In this document: piece after piece, positions 34,842 through 45,597 of the stretch | How positions within the stretch are numbered: the first letter of the stretch is position 1 | How the letters are laid out: each line of letters begins with the position of its first letter | Origin: Euglena gracilis | Lineage: Eukaryota; Euglenida; Euglenophyceae; Euglenales | Direction of reading: 5' to 3' | DNA length: 64,000 nt | Assembly (NCBI GenBank): GCA_039621445.1 | Contig: CP154954.1 | Coordinates: 66,471,754-66,535,753, forward strand | The notes under the pieces: model-generated | What the model saw: the letters and a program-made list of their open reading frames with translations, nothing else | Database searches by the model: none | Told to the model about the DNA's origin: nothing | Program-made: the position numbers and the translations under genes

Positions 34842-34917
34842 TGCCAGGGAACTCTGCCTCAATGGGTCGACCTTGCAGAAGACTGTGGCCAAAGTGGGGG
34901 AGGTCCACGTCACACAG
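34842..34917 (-). CDS. LCDVDL exon, dimerisation-like region (copy B)
   Basis: The minus strand reads LCDVDLPHFGHSLLQGRP then IEAEFPGR. The acceptor CCCCACAG is canonical and the end is GGCAGG before GCACGC. Between copies the 25 residues differ at two positions. HFGHSLL offers two His, but without the usual H-box context, so phosphotransfer chemistry remains open. Confidence 0.72.
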
Positions 34918-35048
34918 CTGTGGGGAGAGGGGGTCGCTGCACCTGCAACCAAGCCATGGTCATCAAGAAGCTGTTCAATATTTGCTAAAGTGATCCGAAA
35001 TGTGCTGCTGGAACCTGTCAAGAAATGGAAAAATCAGAGCGGGGGTGC
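34918..35048 (-). other. Short intron of copy B
   Basis: It lies between the ATECLERG and LCDVDL exons, with GC at the donor (AGG|GCACCC) and AG at the acceptor (CCACAG), about 131 bp. It is the best example here of a conventional GC-AG intron. Confidence 0.55.
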
Positions 35049-35138
35049 CCTCGGCGGGGTGTACTTGCCGGTGGCGATGCGCATCAGCGCCTGCCGCTTC
35101 CGGCACCACGCCACGCCGCGCTCCAGGCACTCCGTAGC
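35049..35138 (-). CDS. ATECLERG linker exon (copy B)
   Basis: The minus strand encodes ATECLERGVAWCRKRQALMR then IATGKYTPPR; M replaces F of copy A. GTCCAG is the acceptor and CCGAGG|GC the donor. Helical and basic, continuing the coiled coil of the preceding exon. Confidence 0.77.
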
Positions 35139-37427
35139 CTGGACCGGGGGCGGGAGGGGGGGGGGGGCTGTTGGGCACCTCTCCCCCCTGGGAGAGTGGG
35201 GGGGGGGGGGTCGACCCCTTGCCCACCACAGTGGTTCGCAAGGAAAAACTCCTCTGCACGTTCAGCGCCAAATTTTGAAACTTGTAAAAGTTTGAAAACT
35301 TGAAAACTTGAAAATTCTGAAAAAGAAATAGGCGCCTCCGGAAATAGGGGGGGGGGGCCTGTGCCATTGGGTGTCTGCCCAGAGCAGGCGCACCTCCCGG
35401 GGAGGGCTCGGTTTTGGGTACCAGTGCCTTCCATTTTCGGGGCCCCGGCACCTTCGGCGAGAGGGGTGTGTGCTGTAGCACTACCCACCCCAAAAACCAA
35501 CAGCGGAGAAGTGGTCCAAAGTGTTTACCCCCCCCCCCCCTGCCCAAGGGAACCCCCCGGGGTGCGAACCCCCCGAACTCCCCCCCCCCCCCGACCAATG
35601 ACCACCAACCTGCGGCCTATGACATGGGGGGGGGGGAGGGGGTCAGGGTCGATCCGCCGCACCACCGGAGGTGTCGGCCATTCCTGTACAGCCCTGCCTG
35701 GACCAGGTCGGCGGGCGGGGTGGAGGAGGTGGAGAGGCTGGAGGGGAGGGTGCAGGTAGAGTGGGCGCGGGCCTCTGGCGTTGCCCGTATCGCAGGTCGC
35801 AACTCTGCGTGAGTTCCTGGATCAGTAAGGCAGACACAGAAGCAGATCACCAGCATGTGGCCCAGCCGTGGCGTCCAGGCTCCCAAAGAGTTTCAAAGGT
35901 GGGGTGAAGGCGGTGCTCTGCCCAGCCCAGGGATTCTGGGCAGGCGACTCGGCGAACACGTGTGTGGAAGGGTCTGTATGGTGCGTGGGTGGTGGCCGTA
36001 CGTCAGGGGTGGGGGTGGGGGGGTGGAGTAATGTTGAGGCTGGCTTGTCCCGGTATGGGGGGAGGGGCGCTGGGAGTCAGCGGCCAGAAGTCGGGGACCA
36101 CCGGGGAGGTGGATTGGTAATCACAGCCCAACTGTCCACTTGCTGGGTGGGGGCAGCCAGCCTGGGGCATGCCATTAGGTGGGGGCGAGACTGTGACCAC
36201 CCCCTACGGAAAACCGGATCGGTGCCTCCAGGAAACAATAACAACCGCAGATAGACTGCGAGCCGGGGAGTGTGAGGGGGAGGGGGTGGGTCCAGTCAGC
36301 GGGTGTGAGGCGCTGCATTCACTCCGCGAGGATCGGGGGTACAGCCCGACCTGTACCAGCGTGGATAGGGGTGGAGTGGTCAGGCATAAGGCAAACCCAA
36401 TGGGCCGGGCGGGAAGTGTCAGAAAAAGATTGGGGGATGGGAGACCCCCAGGGGGGTGCTTCGAACCACTTGACACTCCAACTTGGCCCATACATGTTGG
36501 AATGGGGGGGGGGAGGGGGGGGGGGACGGGGGTGTCCCTGTCACAGACCTCGCCTGGACCGGGTCGGCGGGCGGGGGTGGAGGAGGTGTCCATCAGGGGA
36601 GGTGGGCATGTGTGGGGAAAGGGCCTCTGGCGTTGCCGTTCGCAAGTGGCAGTTCGTGGAGTTCTCCGGCAGACACAGCAGCCCACGTGCCTGTCCCCTC
36701 CCAGCAGAGGTGGCCAAAGACAACCTGCCTGCAAACAGGGTTTCATAAAAATTGAAACGTTCGGAACGTTGTGTGTGTGTGTGTGTGTGTGTGTGCCACA
36801 CAGAAAATGCAAGATCGCCACAGCGGTGTCGAATTGTTGATTCAAAGAATTGGGGAATATCCCAGAAGGGGCAGTCGCCACACACCAAGTGCCCTTTGCT
36901 TGGATGCAGCCAGCGGCGTCCGCCATCACGTTCTTCAGCAAGTGGTTTAGAATGGGACCTGTACGGTGCCTGCATTGGATAGTGCTCCAGACCAAGATAA
37001 CCCACTGATCGCAGCAACAGCCTGATATAGCATCGGTGCTCCAAGGAGACAGACCAGCAGGTGCTCTTCCTTTTTAGGTCCGTGGGGGGGAGGGGGTCCA
37101 CGCCAGCCCGGCTCAGGACCCGTAGTGGGGGGTGTTCGAGAAAAGTGGGTGGGTTTGGGTTCGGGAAAAAGGGCCCACCAGGGGATCACTGAGTGAATTT
37201 AAGTTCAGAGGCCCAGCCACCCACTCTTGAAACCCCACCCACCCACCCCCCCCGGGGGGTGGGGTCACACAGGTGTTAAGCAAATCTATGCCTCTGGCCC
37301 ATGCCCTGGGGGGGGGGGGTTGGCCCCCAGAACCCCCCCCCGGGGAGTCTTGTGAGTTAAAACAGGAGTGTCCACCGGGGACACCTCCGGCCAATGGGGG
37401 GAGGCGCCGCACAGGAGCGGTGTCCGC
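35139..37427 (-). other. Intron of copy B with duplicated acceptor-like tracts
   Basis: Contains G/C runs, a GGTGCCTGCCC-type relic (35350-35480), two related blocks at 35690-35840 and 36545-36680 (GCCCGCCGACC-GGTCCAGGC on the minus strand, resembling the acceptor region of the copy A ATECLERG exon, followed by similar CACTTGCGA-like and GGCAACGCCAGAGGC words) and a short GT tract (36771-36795). The ORFs are repeat-driven. Confidence 0.45.
36771..36795. repeat. Short (GT)n microsatellite
   Basis: About 25 bp of GT on the plus strand inside a copy B intron. Confidence 0.9.
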
Positions 37428-37529
37428 CTCCTGGGACGCCTTCTTCAGGGCCGCCTCCTGCTCCGCCGCCTCCTTCAGCGCCGCCGCCTCCTTCTCCAGC
37501 GTGCGCTGCAGCTCCAGGTTCGTTTGGAA
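37428..37529 (-). CDS. Coiled-coil linker exon (copy B)
   Basis: The minus strand reads FQTNLELQRTLEKEAAALK then EAAEQEAALKKASQE. It is identical to copy A over the helix core. The acceptor is CCAGCAG and the exon ends CAGGAG before GCGGAC. It joins in frame to ATECLERG. Role: rigid link carrying a signal from the membrane helices to the kinase. Confidence 0.82.
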
Positions 37530-38949
37530 CTGCTGGCGCCGGCTCGGGGAGGGCCCGCGGCCCAGAGTCCGCTCTACAGCTGCACGTCCTCAGACCTCCG
37601 AAAACACCCACCATTCGGGACAGGCCTGCTTCCTTGCAGCGAATCCCCTCATAGACCTTTCTCGTGGACGGAGGTGAATATTTGCATCTTGGTGTGTTAT
37701 TGTATTAGTATATTTTTAACTTATTATGATAATTATCCTCAAGTTTCTCCCTCCCGTAGGAGTATTGCACCTCCCTCTGGCAGTACAGGAATGAATCAGG
37801 GTGTTGGTTTACATATCACATACATTCAACTCAGCTTGCTGTCCCCTCTTCCCACTTGTTGGCAGGAACTGTTCCCGAAATGGGGTTGTGCAGGGCCTCG
37901 GAAACATCGAAACTGACGAAAAAACCAAATTCGGCAAACAGACCAAAAACCAGTACCCCTGTAAATAGGGCACAACATCAGAGGCTTGTGTAAAATTATG
38001 CCTCATAAATCCTAAATTGGGTTTGATTCAGTGACCAGAGGTGGGGTGCCGATGCTGGGCGATGCTGGAGTACCGACCCTTTGCCAAATTTTTGTGATCA
38101 TCGCCCAGCATCGCCCAACGTCGCCCAGCGTCATTGGAGACCCTTGGCTTTGACCCCCCCCCCCCAATAATTGACCCCCAGGAAGGTCTGTGCCGCAAAG
38201 CAACCGATTCGGCGCACCCGGGGACTGCCAACGCCCCACCCCACCCCACTCAGGGGGAGGGAATGGATGATGGAGGCCTTTGGGAATATTGCGGGAAAAT
38301 TGTGGGAAAATTGCGGAAACTGTGGTTTGGGAATGTGGAACTCTGCCAGAGGGACTCAGAAAATTTTCATATATTTTTTTCCATTTTGCAACATTGATGT
38401 ATGGTTTGCGCTGTTACTCACACCGTTTTCAAAAAGAAATTCAAACCCATGATTTTTGCAATTTTGGGAACATGCTCGATATAAAAATATAGAATTTGTT
38501 GGCTGAAAAATAATTATAGAAAGTGGACGAAAAGTTTGGTTTCAGGTAGAAATCTGGTCCAGGATGCAGAATTTTTCTAAGTCAAATTATTTTCCAGCAC
38601 AAAGCAGGAAAAAACCAAAAAAAAAGGCCAAGGAATTGCCAAACTTTGTCAAAATTTGTAAATTTGGCAAACTTTGGCAAATTTGCAAAAAAAAAAAGAA
38701 AGCTAACAAAAGGAGCACCTGGATTCCTTTGTGAAATGTTCAAAAAAATGGCAAAAGTTGATTTCGCCTTCCATTTCAGGTTCATACGAAAAAACTGAAG
38801 AAAGGAAAAGATTTCAGGAAAAGGTGTGGAAAACTTGCGGAAATTGTGGAGAAATTGCAGCTATCAATTCCCCCGCCCCCACAAACCGTATCCCCGCGGA
38901 AACCAGCATTCGAGATTGAGAGAGGGAAAGGGTAAGGCCGGGGGTCCGC
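37530..38949 (-). other. Intron of copy B, little recognised
   Basis: AT-rich stretches (38300-38750), CGCCCAGCATCGCCCA-like repeats (38055-38130) and one possible apolar minus-strand segment (37925-37985, YLQGYWFLVCLPNLVF). No conserved exon. Confidence 0.4.
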
Positions 38950-38994
38950 CAGGACCATGTGGCAGCTCAGGCCTATGGTGTACAGCACCAGGAT
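38950..38994 (-). CDS. Membrane-helix exon, second half (copy B)
   Basis: The minus strand reads LVLYTIGLSCHMVL and continues the helix begun at 39136-39205. The uninterrupted copy A exon reads LLLYTMGLSYYMVL. It ends ATGGTCCTG before GCGGAC (possible GC donor). Its first bases ATCCTGGT are one copy of the 8-bp duplication. Confidence 0.76.
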
Positions 38995-39135
38995 CAGGCT
39001 TTGTTTTGAGACCCCGGGGGGGTCCCCCACCCACCCACCCCCACCCAGCCCGGGAAACACAGGGGTGGGCGGCAAAGATTAGGCTGCCTGAGGCTCGCTG
39101 GGGAAGGGTGATCTTTGGCGTTAAAAAGAAGCCTG
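38995..39135. mobile_element. 141-bp introner-like element present in copy B, absent in copy A
   Basis: The ends on the plus strand are CAGGCTTTGTTTTGA and TTAAAAAGAAGCCTG, so the terminal seven bases are a perfect inverted repeat and the next eight an imperfect one. It is flanked by perfect 8-bp repeats ACCAGGAT (38987-38994, 39136-39143). Removing the element plus one repeat gives VLVMAVILVLYTIGL, aligned without gaps to VLIMALILLLYTMGL of copy A. The interior is C-rich. A truncated relative starts at 8018. Confidence 0.88.
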
Positions 39136-39205
39136 ACCAGGATGACGGCCATCACGAGCACCTCCACAACGCCGTCCAGGAGGGGGGAGACGTAGGCCAC
39201 CACCC
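39136..39205 (-). CDS. Membrane-helix exon, first half (copy B)
   Basis: The minus strand reads VAYVSPLLDGVVEVLVMAVI then LV. It pairs with LLGGVTVEVLIMALILL of copy A. It ends in ATCCTGGT, the 8-bp duplication, directly followed by the element. The 5' limit is approximate. Confidence 0.75.
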
Positions 39206-39506
39206 CCAGGGAAAGGTGCAGGAGGGCACCGCACCCGCAGCGAACCCTTCCAACGACTCCAGGAACACAAACGAGTTCCAGAAACACCGTATCCCAATCT
39301 GCTACATGTAAGCGTTGGGAATAATGTAAACCCCCAGAATAATACTTGCGATGGGATATTATACAAATTCAGGGCTGGGATCTGCACTTCATTGGAGGTT
39401 GAGACTGATTTTGATTGGGGTGGTCAAAATATGCATTGATTAAGGAACGAATGCAAAATCGTTGCTTCAGTCTCTTTCGGCAGCCCAAATCCCAGGCTGG
39501 GGGATG

Positions 39507-39941
39507 CTATTTCTGGGTAAAAGGATTGATTTTAAAAACGAGTGTCACAAACCATTTTTGCAGAAGGCCCCTACTGGCCATTGGGACGGAAACGAATAAG
39601 CTCAGGGAGGCGGGGACAGGCAAGTGCCCACTGGGAGGACAAATGGAGGTTGAAGCATACCATGTCGAAACAGTGCCAAATTTTATATATGGTATATTCC
39701 AAACTTTGCGTTTGTGAAAGTGGTTGAGCTCTTCTTGGAAAGCAATTTCATTCCCCTGAAAGTGTACAGGTGTGCATTTCGAAACAAATTTGGGTTCTTT
39801 GCGGTGCGCACTCATTGGGTGGTAATGAAAAATCAAAAACATTTTTCTCCATTTCCTCCCTTTCCCTGTGATTTCAAGCAACTGGATATCAGGAAACCAT
39901 TGTGTTCCAAGCCTGCAAATTGATGAGCAACAGTGGCACAT
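39507..39941 (-). CDS. Unassigned open frame
   Basis: 144 codons are open on the minus strand, with varied composition (FPDIQLLEITGKGRKWRK, later VSVPMASRGLLQKWFVTLVF). The plus strand is also partly open (FIPLKVYRCAFRNKFGFF), so neither strand is certain. No copy A counterpart and no recognised domain. Confidence 0.27.
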   Translation of the reverse strand: MCHCCSSICRLGTQWFPDIQLLEITGKGRKWRKMFLIFHYHPMSAHRKEPKFVSKCTPVHFQGNEIAFQEELNHFHKRKVWNIPYIKFGTVSTWYASTSICPPSGHLPVPASLSLFVSVPMASRGLLQKWFVTLVFKINPFTQK

Positions 39942-40101
39942 TCTTCGGTTGGGATTGTGTTATTTTGGGTGTAAGCAATTATTAGGAGGAAGCTTTGGTC
40001 CTTGGGGCATGTGCGCAATCAGGACGGCGTGTGTACATGGGGGGGGAATGTTTTTACCATTCAAATCACACGTCCTCCCAAATGGAGACTTAGGTTGGGA
40101 C

Positions 40102-40522
40102 CAGGCTTTTGCTTAAGGACCCCGGGGGGGGGGGGGGTACTGGCCAGCCAATCGGCAGACACTGGAAAAAATGGACTAGCTAGACCCCCCTCCCGCGGGG
40201 GGGGGGGGGGGTCCGGGGGCCACCCCAACTGGAAAAAAAGTTTTCCTCCGGCGCTGCGCGCCGAGGTGGAAATGTTTTTATTAGGTTTTTGGCTGATTTT
40301 GTTTCAAAAACTCCCAAAAATGGCCAAAAACAGGCATTTTTGGCCATTTTGGGGGGTCCCAAAAAAAATTCCGGCGCTTCGCGCCGGTCACTGGAAAAAA
40401 AATTCCACTAGCTAGCCCTGCTAGCAGACCCCCCCCGGGGGGGTCTGCAAGAAATCTCACTAGCCAAACTTGGACTAGCTGCAGTCCACCCCCCCCCCGG
40501 CAATCCCTTAAGCAGAAGCCTG
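40102..40522. mobile_element. 421-bp non-autonomous hAT-like element with perfect 8-bp duplication
   Basis: The left end is CAGGCTTTTGCTTAAGG and the right end CCTTAAGCAGAAGCCTG, differing at one base of 17. The flanks are perfect direct repeats GTTGGGAC (40094-40101, 40523-40530). Inside are CCGGCGCTGCGCGCC / GGCGCTTCGCGCCGG words, C/G runs and ACTGGAAAAAA-CTAGCTAG words, which show that it belongs to the ~430-bp repeat family seen elsewhere in these introns. It lies in an intron of copy B. Confidence 0.85.
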
Positions 40523-40571
40523 GTTGGGACACAGAATAACCCCCCCTCACAAATGCCGTGCATCGGCGCTT

Positions 40572-40650
40572 GCATGGGCCCAAGTCAAATTCAGGAATTG
40601 CAACACATCGAGGTGGATGAAATTGATGATCAGCGCGTGAGGCCAGAGAG
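40572..40650 (-). CDS. Membrane-helix exon INFIHLDVLQFL (copy B)
   Basis: The minus strand reads HALIINFIHLDVLQFLNLTW then AH. It corresponds to copy A 11463-11540 with mainly silent change. The upstream border may lie at a CTG followed by CTCTCTGG, which resembles the CTCTGGTG at the end of the preceding exon (possible old duplication). Confidence 0.74.
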
Positions 40651-40992
40651 CAGCGCTAGAAACATTGCGCTAGAATGCATTGCAATTTGGACAATTGGAA
40701 GAGGATTAAATTGGTGCAACGGGAGTCGGGGTCCCAAATCAAGAACCTTTCTCAAAATCCGTTTCGAATTTCCATGTTTCTCTGTTCTCCCTCTGTGCTT
40801 ATGGCAAAATGGAATGATATGGTGCAATTATATGAACAGTATCCTGTACATTGTTCCGTTGATACATACATACATTGATGGCCAACGTGTGACAGATACA
40901 TTGATGGGCACACAAAAATACATCTACAAATTTCAAAGTCATCCATTAATAACAACAGCAAAGAGGTAACAACAAGAACCACTGCACCCTGA
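40651..40992 (-). other. Intron of copy B, nothing recognised
   Basis: AT-rich, with TACATTGATGG words repeated at 40873 and 40899. No element ends identified. Confidence 0.4.
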
Positions 40993-41091
40993 GCACCAGA
41001 GGTACTTGCGACCCAATTCAGCCCCAAGATACTTGTGCAGAATGTCATGGGCACAGCAATGGCCCAGCGCGAAAGCAGGGAACTTCTGTCA
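40993..41091 (-). CDS. LGRKYLWC exon (copy B)
   Basis: The minus strand reads KFPAFALGHCCAHDILHKYL then GAELGRKYLWC. The end matches copy A 11989-12048. TGACAG before AAGTTCCC is a proper acceptor, and a stop lies just upstream in this frame. A second frame (THILKWLVDMSKAVFF..., VASTSGAQ) is open further upstream and might overlap a different exon, but the A/B comparison favours this one. Confidence 0.62.
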
Positions 41092-42261
41092 GTAGTGCCG
41101 AGCACAACATCCTCTTCTGAGACTGGGATTGCAGCTGTCCAAAAAAAAACAGCTTTCGACATATCCACCAGCCATTTCAGAATGTGGGTTGACATGCCCA
41201 TATCTGTTTGCAGTGTAATACCCAACCAAATCGAACCAAATCGGAGAATAGGGCTAATGTTATGCACTTTGGTTAAAATCTCAAGGTTACCACCAAGCGC
41301 CCAGGAGCCCAAAATTTTGGCCCATAAAATTTGGCTTCCCCACCCTTTGCCCCACAGTGAGACTCGAAGCTTCTTTGTGCCAAGAACTGGGGGGAGCCTG
41401 AGGGCAGGGACCACGGCGCCGAAGGCACCACAGAGCATCCAGTCCCCCCTTGGCCCAAAACGCTGTTCTAGAACCAATTATGTGAATACCATGCCCCCCC
41501 CTCTTACGTTCCCGTCCTGTGCCCCTTTTTGGGTCCATGGGAACAGCAAGGGGGGGACAAAGCTCCCACCCTTAGTCTGAAACTGTGCTTGGAAGAAGAT
41601 TTAAACACTTTAAATGTCTCGGCCCAAACACGGCTTCGGGGTCAATTGGCCCTCCGGGTTGAGGGCCAATTTTTTGGTTGGAGGGCCAAAAAGTTTTGGG
41701 GCGGGGGGCCGAATGGTTTGGGCTTGAGGGCGAACTTTCTGGAGAGGGTGTGGGTTCGTACCATCAGATACAAAATGGAGAGCTTTAGTCAAGGCTCTCC
41801 ACTTTCGGTGGGTTTCTATTTAGCACTGTAGTTGAAATCCTCAGGGGGAATTCTATTGGGGGATGGGCTATTTATGGGGAGGTACTTCGTTTGGTCCAGT
41901 GGTTGAAGATCCAAATGGTGTCGCAGATGGGGAAAGGAGCCTGAGAGGAATTCTGCGACAATGCAAAAATAGTTTTCATTTCCGCAATGCCATTTCGGGA
42001 TAATCATTGACTCTGAAAGTCCCGAAAGCCCTAAAAAGCCCTAAACCCTAATAAGGTTGGACAAAATTTTCCCTGGGTCCTTTCATTTTCAAAAAAAAAC
42101 TGCTTCTGAAGTTCCCAATGCATTTTATTTTTCATTTTGCTGGCTTTTTGGGGGCTGAGAATCATCAGATCCCATTCCCCAACTCCCTACTGGACCAGAG
42201 GGAAGGGCCTTGGAGGCCGGGAATGCATTGTTGAGTCACAAAATTTAGGCAGTTTTAGTGA

Positions 42262-45222
42262 AAATGCGCATCCGCGCAGGTGCGCATTCTGAATGGTTGT
42301 GTGCCTCTTCCAGACTGGGTGAAAGCACCACAAAATGAGCCGTTTGGATTTAACACGACCACAAAGACCACCGCCTTGTAAACTGCTTTAACTACGTATC
42401 ATGCTGTTGTTTATTTATCACAGCTGTTTTACAACGACTGCGGTACACACTGTGTGGCTGGACACACACTCGGCACACTCCACAAGACATGAGGAACACA
42501 GCGACGCAGGCCAACCTGGACCTGGGTGTGCCACCTATGACCGCTGGGTGTGCCACCTGTGTTCGCTGATGCATGCTGATGGCTCCTGGAGGCAGGGCCT
42601 GGTGATCCCGGGATATACATGGGAAGGAACTCCTTGCAGAGACACAGCCCTCCTAAGGTCAAAACAATAGGTGTGTCACTGAGTATCAAGCCCGAAGAAT
42701 GCGCACCTGCGCATTTTTGGAAACCCAAAAAAATGGGCAGGTGCGCAGGTGCACATTTTTTTGGAATGGACACAGGCTCTGGAAAGGGGGAATGCGCACA
42801 CACATTGATGTTGAAGGACGTACTGGTATGGCCTGTTGTTTGCCTGCCTTGAATCCGAGTTCTGCACCGCTATAATGTCGGGCTTGCAGAACATGGGTGT
42901 GTGACGGGGAGATGAGCCAAGAGAATCACCCTTGGCAACAATGTCCCTGGACCACACCACACCCTGAAACACGACACCTGCAGCGGCGTGGAATACCCTG
43001 GGATCAGCGATGGCAGGTGTCAAGCCACGAATTCATGTCATTCAGTGACAGGGGAACTGCTCAAATCATCGAACAAATTAGAATGCGCACCTGCGCATTC
43101 GACTTCACCCACTGGAGTTCGGTGTCCAGCCCAGCCTACTCTGCAACCACTGCTCTCATGAACGTGTGGAGCACATCACAACGCACATGCAACCGTCCCC
43201 CACCTGGCGGAGGTGATGGGCCGGTCGCTGTCAGCGTTGTCCGACCCCACGCCCCAGAAGGTGCATGGAAGCACACAGCCAATAGCTGCCCTGACCAACC
43301 TTAACTTGGGCTGCAGTGCACCATGCAAAGAGCCCCACAATTAGGGTCAAACCCAGGCCCAGGTGGGGAGAGGTGGCGTGGGTGGTGGCAGGCCCACCTT
43401 TACAATTACAGCCACACCAGTGTGGCTGTAATTGAATGGAAGGCGCAGGACGCTTTTTTGCGCATGTGCGCAGTCACCGGCTTTCTTACTCATGCCTTGA
43501 AAGACTGCGGACCGCAGTTGGGCTTTGGGGTGCCCGTCATTGAAGAATTTCCTCGGGCACTGAAATCCCTTTCTCATCCGTTTTCCCATGGTGCGACACA
43601 GTGGAATTCACAGAAAAAGCAGAACGGAAAAAATTCTTGGGTTTATTTGTATTTTTTTGTGATGTGCTTGTTCCTGACTCACGGTCTCAAGGACCTGGAG
43701 AAATTTTGGGGCGAGGACCGACCAACGGTGTTCGCTTCTTTGAGTCCAAACAATTCCGTGTTTACAAACCGTTTTGGAAATGATGCCGAAAGTGGCGATG
43801 GGCGTGTTTCGCTCTCGAGGGGCCAACCCAGTAAGCACCGTGTGTGTGGACACGGCTGAAGTGAAGACCTCCCTGCGAGGATCGAATGGTGACCAAGGGC
43901 GAAACATGGCACATCAGGGTGAATGCGTACATGCACATTTCCTTCTTGTGTCCCCCCTTAAAGCACCCTGGCAGGAGGTTGGCCCACAGGGCCACGTTGA
44001 ACAAATCAGCACACAAGGTGGAGGCACAGCCCAGGAGACGTGCACCCTACTCTGGCGGCATCAACCTGTGCAATGAGATGCCTCTGAAATCGCTAACAAA
44101 AAGGCAGTTGCTATGAGGCACAAGAATGCGCACGTGCGCACTCTTGAGGCCATTCCTTCGCTGGCTGGCTGTGATTCTGGCTTTGGGAGAGTAGGAGGGA
44201 AGAAGCCCTGGGCATCCACAACAGTGCGCACCAGCGCACTCCATGAGGGAGAGTGCGCATGCGCACATTCTCTGTGTTGTGGGGAGTTGTGTCTCGCACT
44301 CTGAACCCAGGGCCAGCACAGCATTGTGGCCTCGGAGATTTTTTTCCATCGCTTGTGAGGGCTTTTCTGGAGGGTGTAGTCTGTGGCAGAAAGGGTTGAA
44401 GCGGGGCTCCGCTCCGTAGCTTTAAAAACCAGTGACCCACAGGAAAGGAGTGCAAGCCAGCCCCCCCCCTCCATACCCAGCACTCCATCCCGAACGTCAG
44501 ACCTAAACACAAGTGATCCCACATGGTGATGTGCCGTATTGCTTATGAGAAGGCGCATGCAGACGGACGCCGTGCATGGCTGGAGGGATGCTCTGCCTGC
44601 ATGAGTCGCGGAGGGCACCGTGTGGAATGCAAACAGCAGGCCGCCTGAGCAGGGTAACAAGCCCTCCCCTATAGACACCTGGTGTGAATTTAAACACACC
44701 CTCCCACCACTCTCTGAAAGCATACTCTAACCACACACACAAACCACACACCATTGCCCCCTCGGGTCTTGCTTCCAACACAGGGAACAGAATCCTCTCC
44801 ACTCTAACCGTAGAAACCACAGAACCTCCTTCCCACAACCACCCCCGGGAGCAATCCTTACCGTCCAAAAACGTAAGGAAAAGGCTGGAATGGGGAAGGG
44901 GGTGAATGCGCACCGGCGCATTCACTGGGCACCACAAAACAGGGGGACGGCGACGGGTACAACAGCTTCACCTGACCAGGGTTCATCCCCGTGAAACAGC
45001 GTTTTGTGTCGCACCTACTTCGGCAGACCGGTTTTCCCACCGGTGGGGAGAGGTTGCAAACCGTCATCTTCAAAACGAAAAAAGCCGGAATACCCAGGAA
45101 AAAAACCCGGGGGTCGAAAGCAGTGGTACCCATTTTGGCACCACGGGCAGCTGCCGGGTGCACCGCCCCGTGAAGTGATGGCAACACAGTTGGTCAAAAA
45201 AGAACGCGCAGGTGCGCAAAAA
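42262..45222. repeat. Cluster of AATGCGCA-N2-TGCGCATT palindromes
   Basis: Twelve sites of the form TGCGCA..(C/G)TGCGCA or close variants lie in 3 kb: 42262-42288, 42698-42715, 42733, 42790, 43082-43099, 43459, 43921, 44125, 44223-44240, 44251-44270, 44902-44925 and 45203. The best (GTGAATGCGC-ACCG-GCGCATTCAC) has 10-bp arms. Similar sites are almost absent elsewhere in the window. The core equals or resembles the animal NRF-1 site TGCGCATGCGCA. Confidence 0.7.
43403..43434. repeat. Near-perfect 32-bp hairpin
   Basis: CAATTACAGCCACAC is followed after two bases by its exact inverse GTGTGGCTGTAATTG. It may be a target for a structure-forming RNA or a fused pair of element ends; nothing flanking decides. 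Confidence 0.7.
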
Positions 45223-45597
45223 CCCACCAAAAGTGAAAAGTGCATACCTGGCCGTCTAAGAGGGTTCGGAAACCCACACGGCGTTATGTTGGGTATGACA
45301 CTGGGTCCTTCTTCGGCCAACGTGGAATGTGATGAGTCATGAGGAATCCATAAATTTGGCGGGGTTGGGGCACAATTTACAGGCCGCCAAGATGATGAAG
45401 TGGGAAAATTTTCAAAACCAAATCAAGACCCTCATTTCTTTGACAAATGACCCCCTTTCATCGCGGATCTGGCCAGTCGGCATTTTGGTCATTCTATTTC
45501 GGCCTGGGGATCAAATAGCAGGGAGGAGGGGGGGGGGGGGTCGGGACTCCTTCCCCCGAGGGAGTGGGTTCGGAGTGGTTTGGTCGGACTTGTGTGC

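Larger units (their letters stand above)
39206..40571 (-). other. Intron of copy B with an open frame and a free element
   Basis: It holds the unassigned ORF 39507-39941 and the element 40102-40522. No conserved exon between the two membrane exons. Confidence 0.45.
41092..45597 (-). other. Very long intron of copy B with a GCGCA palindrome cluster
   Basis: About 4.5 kb between the LAEVF and LGRKYLWC exons. It contains the palindrome cluster 42262-45222, a 32-bp near-perfect hairpin (43403-43434) and weak exon-like minus-strand pieces: 42925-43022 (VFHAAAGVVFQGVVWSRDIV) and 43950-44015 (CADLFNVALWANLLPGCF). No paralogous exon found. Confidence 0.45.

Noticed and set aside
42262-45222. CRISPR-like array reading of the regularly recurring palindromes
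   Set aside because: Spacing is irregular, the repeats are short and imperfect, and the context is a eukaryotic intron.
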